Positions 4,146 to 9,138 of a stretch of 9,138 bases of DNA are shown here, in pieces. The position numbers and the translations under genes were made by a program. The stretch is from Actinomycetes bacterium. Its GTDB lineage: Bacteria; Actinomycetota; Acidimicrobiia; Acidimicrobiales; Palsa-688. Location: assembly GCA_021827225.1 (NCBI GenBank), contig JAKAXG010000128.1, forward strand, positions 1-9,138. The letters run 5' to 3'. Below the pieces are notes generated by a model. It had not been told where the DNA came from. It saw only the letters and a program-made list of their open reading frames with translations, and did not search any database. Numbering within the stretch: position 1 is the first letter of the stretch; the number at the start of each line of letters is the position of its first letter.

Positions 4146-6359
4146 GTGCCGAGCCACGACCTGCTGGTCCTGTGGACGCAGATCGCGTCGCTCCTCCTCG
4201 CGGCCCGCCTGCTGGGCGCGCTGGCCGGCCGGGTGGGCCAGCCGGCGGTGGCCGGCGAGCTGACCGCCGGCCTCCTGCTGGGTCCGTCGGTGTTCGGCCA
4301 CCTGTACCCGGCCGGCTTCCACTGGCTGTTCCCGAAGGCCGGGGGCTCCGTCCCGCTGACCGCGCTGACCTCGATCAGCCTGGTGGGCCTTCTCGTGGCC
4401 ATCGGCGCCGAGACCGACCTGCCCCTCATCCGCCGCCTGGGCCGGGCGGCCACCTCCGTGACCGTGGCCAGCCTGCTGGTGCCCCTGGCGGCCGGCGCCG
4501 CGGTGGCGGTGGTCCTGCCCCGCAGCCTCATGGGGCCCCACGCCTCCATCACCCCCTTCGTCATCGTGGTGGCCGGCTCGGTGGCGGTGTCGTCGCTGCC
4601 GGTCATCGCCAAGATCGTCTCGGATCTGGGTCTGGTCCGGCGCAACGTGGGCCAGATGGCCATCGCCACCGGGACCGCCCACGACGCCGTGGGCTTCGTG
4701 CTGGTGGCTCTCGCCACCGGCCTGGCCGGTACCCGGGGCGGGTCGGCCGGGCGGGTGGCCGTGGCGCTGATCGGGGTGGCCGGCGTCAGCGCCGTGATCC
4801 TCACCGCCGGGCAGCGGGTCTTCGACTACTCGCTGCGCCGGGTCCGCCGCCGCGGTCCCAACGTCACCGGGTCCCTGACCGTCTGCGTGGTCGGCGCCAC
4901 GGTGGCCGCCGCGGTGATGCAGGCGTTCGGGGTGGAGGGGGCGCTGGGGGCGTTCGTGGCCGGGGTGGCGCTCGGGCGGTCCCGGTTCCAGCTGGGCCGG
5001 GCGGTGTCGGTGCTCAACACCATGACCACCACCATCTTCGCCCCGCTGTATTTCTCCACCGCCGGGCTCAAGGTCGACCTCGGGGTCCTCGGGCGGGGCT
5101 CGGTGGCGGTGGCCTTCGGCGCCGTCCTGGCGGTGGCGGTGCTGGCCAAGTTCGCCGGCGCCGCCCTGGGCGGGCTCACGGCCCGCCTCCCCCGGCGGGA
5201 GATCGTGGCCCTCGGCGTCGGGCTCAACGGGCGCGGCGCCCTGCAGGTGGTGCTGGCCACCGCCGGGCTGAGCGTGGGGGTGCTAACCACCGCCTCCTAC
5301 ACGGTGATCATCCTCATGTCGGTGGTGACTTCGCTGGCGGTCCCCCCGCTGCTGCGCCTGACGCTCGGCGGGTGGGCCGGCACCGAGGAGGAGCAGGAGC
5401 GGCTGGGCCGGGAGGAGCAGCTGGAGCGCAACGTGGTGGTGCGGGGCCAGCGGCTGCTCCTGGCCAGCCGGGGCAGCCGCAGCTCCATAGTGGCGGCCGA
5501 GCTGCTGTCCGCGGCCTGGCCGGAGGAGACGGCGGTCACGGTGCTGTCCATCGGCGGGGCCGCCACCGGCGAGGTGCCCCCGGCGGTGCAGGCCATCCTC
5601 GACGTGCTGGCCGACCGCCCGGTGGAGCACCGCCGGCTGCGATCCGAGTCGGTGGCGGAGGAGATCCTGGCCGAGGCCAACCTGGGCTACGGGGCCATCG
5701 CGGTGGGAGCCGCCGACGAGCCGGAGGGCGGTCACCTGCTGTCACCGGTGCTCGACGAGCTGCTGATGCGCAGCCCCCTGCCGGTCATCATCGTGCGCCG
5801 GCCCCGCCTCGACGGGGCGGCCATGCCCGCGGCGTTCCAGAAGGTGCTGGTGCCGGTAACCGGCACCCCGTCGTCGCGAGCCGGTCAGGAGGTGGCCTGC
5901 AACGTCAGCCTGTCACTCGGCACCCAGGTGGTCCTGGCCCACGTGGTCACCCGCAGCGACGGCGACGGCCGCCGGGCCGGGGCCCCGCTGGCGGCGGTGG
6001 GTGCCGGGTCCCGGCCGGCTCCGCCCCCGGCCCCGCCCCGGCGGGAGCTGGCCGCCGCCGAGGGGGGCGCCCAGGTGGTGCTGCGCGGCGCCTGGGAGAC
6101 GGCCATCGACATGGGCGTCGAGCCGGAGGTGGTGCTCCGCCACGGCCGCTCCGCCGGCGACGAGATCCTGGCCGCGGCGCAGGAGGTCGGCGCCGACGTT
6201 CTTGCCCTCGGGGCCACCGTCCGCCAGGTGGAGGGCCGGCCGTTCCTGGGTCACACGGTGGAGCAGGTGCTGGCCCGCTCCGACGCCACGGTGGTGGTGG
6301 TGGCCCTGCCCGAGCACGCCTCCAAGCTGGGCTCGGTGATGGCCGAGACCACCGGCTGA
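4146..6359 (+). CDS. CPA2-type cation:proton antiporter fused to two universal-stress-protein domains
   Basis: The 737-residue protein begins with a CPA2 (Kef/NapA-like) exchanger domain of about 12 membrane segments (about 5-408). Landmarks are GQPAVAGELTAGLLLGPS at 31-48, SSLPVIAKIVSDLGL at 149-163, the ion-site pair H179-D180 in TGTAHDAVGF, K335 in the segment AKFAGAALGG, and GLNGRGALQVVLATAG at 359-374. After a charged linker (EEEQERLGREEQLER) come two UspA-like domains: about 431-553, ending LPVIIVRRP, and about 564-721, with KVLVPVTGTP, a Pro-rich insertion at 622-632 and GATVRQVEGRPFLGHT as the nucleotide-loop equivalent. The exchanger should move Na+ or K+ against H+ across the inner membrane, with the cytoplasmic USP domains perhaps sensing nucleotides. 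The start is GTG at 4146, with a weak GGGGGAAG about 12 bases upstream. The HD pair is unusual; relatives carry DD, ND or QD. Confidence 0.88.
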   Translation: MPSHDLLVLWTQIASLLLAARLLGALAGRVGQPAVAGELTAGLLLGPSVFGHLYPAGFHWLFPKAGGSVPLTALTSISLVGLLVAIGAETDLPLIRRLGRAATSVTVASLLVPLAAGAAVAVVLPRSLMGPHASITPFVIVVAGSVAVSSLPVIAKIVSDLGLVRRNVGQMAIATGTAHDAVGFVLVALATGLAGTRGGSAGRVAVALIGVAGVSAVILTAGQRVFDYSLRRVRRRGPNVTGSLTVCVVGATVAAAVMQAFGVEGALGAFVAGVALGRSRFQLGRAVSVLNTMTTTIFAPLYFSTAGLKVDLGVLGRGSVAVAFGAVLAVAVLAKFAGAALGGLTARLPRREIVALGVGLNGRGALQVVLATAGLSVGVLTTASYTVIILMSVVTSLAVPPLLRLTLGGWAGTEEEQERLGREEQLERNVVVRGQRLLLASRGSRSSIVAAELLSAAWPEETAVTVLSIGGAATGEVPPAVQAILDVLADRPVEHRRLRSESVAEEILAEANLGYGAIAVGAADEPEGGHLLSPVLDELLMRSPLPVIIVRRPRLDGAAMPAAFQKVLVPVTGTPSSRAGQEVACNVSLSLGTQVVLAHVVTRSDGDGRRAGAPLAAVGAGSRPAPPPAPPRRELAAAEGGAQVVLRGAWETAIDMGVEPEVVLRHGRSAGDEILAAAQEVGADVLALGATVRQVEGRPFLGHTVEQVLARSDATVVVVALPEHASKLGSVMAETTG

Positions 6360-6394
6360 GCGTCGGGCGCCCGGCGCCGAGCCGGCGGTGACCG

Positions 6395-6799
6395 TCAGGG
6401 CCGGGCGCTCAGGCGCAGCCACACCGACTTGCAGTGCTCGGAGCTGCGCCGCACCCCCCACTCGCCGGCCAGGGCCTCGACGATCTGCAGGCCCCGACCG
6501 TGCTCGGAGTAGCGCGACGGGGACTCCGGCGCCGGCAGGTCCCGGGTGCCGTCGGTGACCTCTATGACGACGTCGCCGGCGGCGTCCCTGACCGTCACCA
6601 GGCACTCGGTGGAGTCGGTGTGCACCGAGACGTTGGCCACCAACTCGGTCACGCACAGGGTGGCCGCGTCCTCCAGCGCCCGGTGCGGGGAGCGCCTGAG
6701 GAAGTCCCGCACGAACCTGCGGGCGCGCGCCGCGCTGGCCGGCTCGGCCGGCAGTCTTATGGTTTCCTCCGCCTGGAAGGGAACGTCGCCTCGTTCCAC
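6395..6799 (-). CDS. RsbW-like ATP-binding anti-sigma factor / serine kinase
   Basis: The 134-residue protein is a stand-alone HATPase_c domain of the RsbW/SpoIIAB type. The N box is TELVANVSVH (51-60, with E52, N56 and H60), the next box is EVTDGTRD with D83-G84, and the glycine loop is GRGLQIVEALAGEWGV (101-116). The C-terminal SVWLRL strand is typical. Such proteins bind ATP and either phosphorylate an anti-anti-sigma partner or sequester a sigma factor. Many actinobacterial copies have no adjacent partner, as here, so the target cannot be named. The start is GTG at 6799, supported by AGGA seven bases upstream. It converges with the antiporter gene (35 bp apart) and diverges from the FmdB gene. 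Stress signalling and the USP-fused exchanger may be related, but adjacency is the only evidence. Confidence 0.85.
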   Translation of the reverse strand: MERGDVPFQAEETIRLPAEPASAARARRFVRDFLRRSPHRALEDAATLCVTELVANVSVHTDSTECLVTVRDAAGDVVIEVTDGTRDLPAPESPSRYSEHGRGLQIVEALAGEWGVRRSSEHCKSVWLRLSARP

Positions 6800-6875
6800 C
6801 CCCCGGTCCTACCCTCTTCGGCGCCGTTCCAAGAGCGGTTCGACCCAGCGTCGCGGAACCGGTCGCCGGCGGGCC

Positions 6876-6881
6876 TACTCT
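6876..6881 (+). promoter_or_regulatory. Candidate -10 element for a leaderless fmdB-type transcript
   Basis: TACTCT fits TAnnnT and ends eight bases upstream of the GTG start. No Shine-Dalgarno sequence intervenes. No convincing -35 box was seen, so this is tentative. Confidence 0.3.
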
Positions 6882-6889
6882 CTACGGCT

Positions 6890-7114
6890 GTGCCCGTCTA
6901 CGAGTACCTGTGCCGCACCTGCGACAGCCGATTCGAGGCCCGGCGCTCCATGAGCGAGGCCGCCGCGCCCATCGACTGCCCGCAGGGCCATCCCGACACC
7001 ACCCGGCTGCTGTCGGTGTTCGCGTCGGTCGGCCGGTCGACGGCCGGTTCCGCCCCGGCCCCGGCTCCCCGCCCGATGGGGGGCTGCGGGGGCGCCTGCG
7101 CCTGCGCCGGCTAG
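6890..7114 (+). CDS. FmdB-family zinc-ribbon protein
   Basis: The 74-residue protein starts with the characteristic MPVYEYLCRTCDSRFE of FmdB-type regulators, read from a GTG at 6890. The first knuckle is C8-x2-C11. The second is C30-P-Q-G-H34, where a His replaces the more usual Cys. A Gly/Ala/Pro linker leads to the Cys-rich tail GGCGGACACAG (C66, C70, C72), which many actinobacterial members have. FmdB was described as a regulator of formamidase/amidase genes in Methylophilus; most homologues have no tested function. No Shine-Dalgarno sequence is present. TACTCT (6876-6881) ends eight bases before the GTG, so a leaderless transcript is plausible. The next gene starts 90 bp downstream on the same strand. 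Confidence 0.87.
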   Translation: MPVYEYLCRTCDSRFEARRSMSEAAAPIDCPQGHPDTTRLLSVFASVGRSTAGSAPAPAPRPMGGCGGACACAG

Positions 7115-7172
7115 CCGCCGACCGCCGGTAGGGTAAATCCCGCCGGGTTTGGGTACTACCGCCTCGACGGGC

Positions 7173-7188
7173 GCTTCCGGCGGGAAGC
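7173..7188 (+). other. Small stem-loop just upstream of the PF10118-like gene
   Basis: Gcttcc (7173-7178), loop ggcg and ggaagc (7183-7188) form a perfect 6-bp stem directly before the GGGGAGG ribosome binding site (7192-7198). It could stabilise the 5' leader or affect initiation; it may equally be chance. Confidence 0.25.
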
Positions 7189-7204
7189 CCGAGGGGAGGT
7201 GGAT

Positions 7205-8110
7205 ATGACGATCCTGGACGCGGTTCCCGAAGGTCACGTCGAGGGCCATCCGATCGAACGGCGCATGGTGCGCTTCGACTGGTCGGAGACACCGGCGCAC
7301 TGGGTGCCCGGCGACGCCTTCTCCAGCCACGTGATCAACGTCTTGCACCTGCTGCTGCCGGCCGGGGAGAGCTGGTTCATCGACGTGATCAACCGGGTCC
7401 GGCCCCAGATCACCGAGGAGGAGGTCGCCGAGGCGGTGCGGCCGTTCATCCAGCAGGAGTCCTGGCACGCCCAGGCCCACCAGCGGGTGCTCGAGGCCCT
7501 GGACCAGCAGGGGGTCGACAGCGCCGGCTTCACCGAGCGGCTGGAGCACATGTTCAACGAGGTGCTCACCCCCGACCACCGCGGCTGGCCGCCGTTCCTG
7601 CGGGCGTGGATGGAGCGGCGCAACCTGGCCGCGGTGGCGGCCATCGAGCATTTCACCGCGGTGCTGGGCCACTGGATCCTGACCAACCGCCGGCTCGACG
7701 AACTCGGCGCCGATCCCCAGATGCTCGACCTGCTGCGCTGGCACGGGGCCGAGGAGGTCGAGCACCGGGCCCTGGTATTCGACGCTCACCGGGCGGTGGG
7801 CGGCCGGTGGACCCAGCGGGTGACGGCCATGCTGACGGTGGCGCCCATGCTCACCTGGTACTGGGTGACCGGGGTCCGCTATCTGGCCGCCCACGACCCC
7901 CGCTACCCGGCCGGGGCGCCCAGCTGGCGGGAGTACTTCAAGGCCGCGTCCGACGGCCGGCTGCCCACCTTGAAGCAGCTGTTCGACCGGGTACCGCGCT
8001 ACATGAAGCCGTCGTACCACCCGAGCCAGGACTTTTCCACGGAGATGGCCCTGGACTACATCGCCCGGTCCCCGGCGGCCCGGGAGGCCATGAGCCGGCG
8101 CAACCGGTGA
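7205..8110 (+). CDS. PF10118-like 'metal-dependent hydrolase', ferritin-like diiron residue pattern
   Basis: The 301-residue protein resembles the family annotated as predicted metal-dependent hydrolase (PF10118). The ATG at 7205 is preferred over a GTG six bases earlier because GGGGAGG (7192-7198) is correctly spaced for it. It is almost wholly helical. Candidate metal ligands fall in the order E56 (AGESWF), E85-S-W-H88 (QQESWHAQAH), E148 (AIEHF) and E184-V-E-H187 (HGAEEVEHRAL). This E, ExxH, E, ExxH spacing (29 and 36 residues within each half) is the signature of carboxylate-bridged diiron four-helix proteins. The substrate is unknown. Family knowledge supports metal binding; diiron chemistry is my inference from the residues. 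A C-terminal extension (about 236-301) includes WREYFKAA and RVPRYMKPSYHP. A P450 gene lies nearby, but on the other strand beyond tadA. Confidence 0.8.
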   Translation: MTILDAVPEGHVEGHPIERRMVRFDWSETPAHWVPGDAFSSHVINVLHLLLPAGESWFIDVINRVRPQITEEEVAEAVRPFIQQESWHAQAHQRVLEALDQQGVDSAGFTERLEHMFNEVLTPDHRGWPPFLRAWMERRNLAAVAAIEHFTAVLGHWILTNRRLDELGADPQMLDLLRWHGAEEVEHRALVFDAHRAVGGRWTQRVTAMLTVAPMLTWYWVTGVRYLAAHDPRYPAGAPSWREYFKAASDGRLPTLKQLFDRVPRYMKPSYHPSQDFSTEMALDYIARSPAAREAMSRRNR

Positions 8111-8111
8111 T

Positions 8112-8137
8112 CCCCGAGCAGGTTCCGGCCGGGGTTT
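8112..8137 (+). terminator. Weak terminator candidate after the PF10118-like gene
   Basis: Ccccg (8112-8116) and cgggg (8130-8134) can pair around a 13-base interval and are followed by ttt, two bases after the stop codon. The stem is short and the U-run minimal. It lies in the 44-bp space between convergent genes, where a terminator would be useful. Confidence 0.25.
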
Positions 8138-8154
8138 AGCGGCCCGGACGGGGC

Positions 8155-8661
8155 TCAGCCGGCCGGCCGGGCCCCGTTCGCCGGCCGTCGCCCGGCGAAC
8201 CACGACGACAGCATCTGCGAGCACTCCCCGCCCAGCACCCCGGCGGTGACCGGCAGTTCGTGGTTGAGGCGCGGGTCGGCGCACAGGTTGTAGAGCGACC
8301 CGCACGACCCGGCCTTGGGGTCGGCCGCCCCGAACACCACCCGGCCGACCCGGGCCGCCACCAGGGCCCCGGCGCACATGGGGCACGGCTCGAGGGTCAC
8401 ATACAGCGTGGCGTCGGAGAGCCTCCAGCCGCCCAGCCCGGCGGCCGCCTCCCGCAGGGCCAGGATCTCGGCGTGGGCGGTGGGGTCGCGCAGCTCCTCC
8501 CGGCGGTTGGCCGCCACCGCCACCACCCGGCCGGCCACGGCCACCACCGCCCCGACCGGCACCTCCCCGGCGTCGCCGGCCTGGCGGGCCGCCTCCAGGG
8601 CCAGAGCCATCATGGCCCGGTCGTCGCCGGGCCGGTCGGTGGGCTCTTCTTCCTGCGTCAT
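8155..8661 (-). CDS. tadA: tRNA-specific adenosine deaminase
   Basis: The 168-residue cytidine-deaminase-fold enzyme converts adenosine at the wobble position (A34) of tRNA-Arg(ACG) to inosine in the cytoplasm, and is generally essential. The zinc site is complete: H63-A-E65 in DPTAHAEILALR, with the Glu as proton shuttle, and P92-C93-P-M-C96 in EPCPMCAGALVAARVGRVVFG. The TadA-specific DPKAGSCGSLYNL (114-126), then LNHELPV, ECSQML and the C-terminal FAGRR distinguish it from cytosine and guanine deaminases. The ATG at 8661 gives the usual family length. The frame stays open to a GTG at 8721, which would add 20 residues with no clear family counterpart. Neither start has a good ribosome binding site. 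It converges with the PF10118-like gene. Confidence 0.93.
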   Translation of the reverse strand: MTQEEEPTDRPGDDRAMMALALEAARQAGDAGEVPVGAVVAVAGRVVAVAANRREELRDPTAHAEILALREAAAGLGGWRLSDATLYVTLEPCPMCAGALVAARVGRVVFGAADPKAGSCGSLYNLCADPRLNHELPVTAGVLGGECSQMLSSWFAGRRPANGARPAG

Positions 8662-8734
8662 GAACCGGAAGTCTGGCAAACGGGCCGGCAGGGAAGCAGC
8701 CGGCGGCCGGCGAATCCTCACGATAGGGACGAAA

Positions 8735-8772
8735 CGGCGGCTTGGGCGGTGCTGGGGCCGCCCAAGCCGCCG
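8735..8772 (-). terminator. Strong intrinsic terminator-type hairpin after the P450 gene
   Basis: Arms 8735-8749 and 8758-8772 are perfect 15-bp reverse complements (cggcggcttgggcgg and its complement) around an 8-base loop. On the minus strand the stem begins 19 bases after the P450 stop and is followed by TTTC, a short U-run. This fits a rho-independent terminator that insulates tadA from the P450 transcript. Confidence 0.75.
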
Positions 8773-8791
8773 AGTCCCGGATCGCCCGGTC

Positions 8792-9138
8792 CTACCGGAT
8801 GCGCACCGGCAGCGACCGCGGGCCGCGCACCTGACCGCCGGACCAGGTCACCGCAGCCGGGTCCGCCAGCTCGAACTCGGGGTAGCGGGCCAGCCACTCC
8901 TCGAGCGCCACCCGCAGCTCCATCCGGGCCAGGTTGGACCCCAGGCAGCGGTGGATGCCGAGCCCGAAGGCGGCGTGGCGGTTGTCCACCCGGTCCAGGC
9001 GGACCTGGTCGGCGTCGGCGAAGGCCTCGGGATCCCGGTTGGCCGACGGGAACGGCAGCAGCAGCCAGTCCCCCTCTTTCATCGGGCAGCCGTGGAAGTC
9101 GAAGTCCTGGGCCACCAGCCGGGCCATGGTCACCGGGG
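8792..9138 (-). CDS. Cytochrome P450, C-terminal part, cut by the right edge
   Basis: The visible 114 residues are the C-terminal third of a bacterial P450. The haem-binding loop FGLGIHRCLGSNLARMEL matches FxxGxHxCxG, with the Cys as axial haem-iron ligand. Upstream is the usual ANRDPEAFADADQVRLDR segment (meander and PERF-like region), and at the right edge PVTMARLVAQDFDFHGCPMKEGD corresponds to the strand before it. The L helix continues as VALEEWLARYPEFEL, and the protein ends in GPRSLPVRIR, typical of soluble bacterial CYPs. The I helix and ExxR motif are outside the window, so the subfamily and substrate cannot be given. A GTG and an ATG near the edge lie inside the conserved domain and are not the true start. 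Confidence 0.93.
   Translation of the reverse strand, partial: PVTMARLVAQDFDFHGCPMKEGDWLLLPFPSANRDPEAFADADQVRLDRVDNRHAAFGLGIHRCLGSNLARMELRVALEEWLARYPEFELADPAAVTWSGGQVRGPRSLPVRIR

Noticed and set aside
3245..4804. Upstream 520 codons of a long minus-strand open frame ending at 2378
   Set aside because: This part is antisense to the hemolysin III-type and antiporter genes and reads as Arg/Gly/His/Pro-rich low-complexity sequence. The real gene starts at 3244 with an excellent ribosome binding site.
4172..6391. 739-codon plus-strand frame overlapping the antiporter
   Set aside because: It is the second reading frame of the antiporter, composed almost entirely of Gly, Arg, Pro and Ala, a common artefact of GC-rich codon use.
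7199..7199. GTG start for the PF10118-like gene
   Set aside because: It overlaps the end of the ribosome binding site; the ATG six bases later is properly spaced.
6875..8386. 503-codon minus-strand frame
   Set aside because: It is antisense to the FmdB and PF10118-like genes, both of which have clear family motifs, and has no domain of its own.
8662..8734. tRNA gene next to tadA
   Set aside because: No cloverleaf, T-arm GGTTCGA motif or CCA end could be found between tadA and the P450 terminator.

Overview
This is a GC-rich (roughly 70%) stretch with frequent GTG starts and strongly G/C-ended codons. That fits a high-GC actinobacterium. The IPT/TIG surface protein, the FmdB-type zinc ribbon, the RsbW-like kinase and the P450 would suit Actinomycetota, possibly Acidimicrobiia, but no marker here fixes the lineage.

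Left part (1-1701), accessory in character: a possible gene fragment leaves the left edge on the minus strand. After about 290 bases without a supportable gene comes a two-gene HEPN/MNT toxin-antitoxin-type module on the minus strand, its genes overlapping by ATGA. The upstream gene (antitoxin-type nucleotidyltransferase) carries an N-terminal winged-helix-like domain. Immediately upstream of it lie three palindromes repeated at exactly 20 bp, the most striking regulatory structure in the window. The 250 bases beyond them hold several short direct and inverted repeats.

Middle part (1702-6359): a small unrecognised protein with a CPCGW motif and a two-helix membrane protein with a C-terminal IPT/TIG domain are both on the minus strand. 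Between them lies an 11-bp perfect inverted repeat built on ATACGTAT. Divergent from the IPT gene are a hemolysin III/PAQR-type membrane protein and, 31 bp later, a large CPA2 cation:proton antiporter fused to two universal-stress-protein domains. These two probably form an operon.

Right part (6395-9138): an RsbW-like anti-sigma/ATPase protein (minus) is divergent from an FmdB zinc-ribbon protein (plus). Next come a 'metal-dependent hydrolase' (PF10118-like) with a diiron-type E/ExxH/E/ExxH residue pattern (plus), the tRNA adenosine deaminase tadA (minus), a strong terminator-type hairpin, and the C-terminal part of a cytochrome P450 cut by the right edge (minus).

No rRNA, tRNA, CRISPR array or transposase was recognised. 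The best candidates for something under-described are the self-regulated wHTH-MNT/HEPN module with its triple operator, and the diiron-like ligand pattern in the PF10118-type protein.
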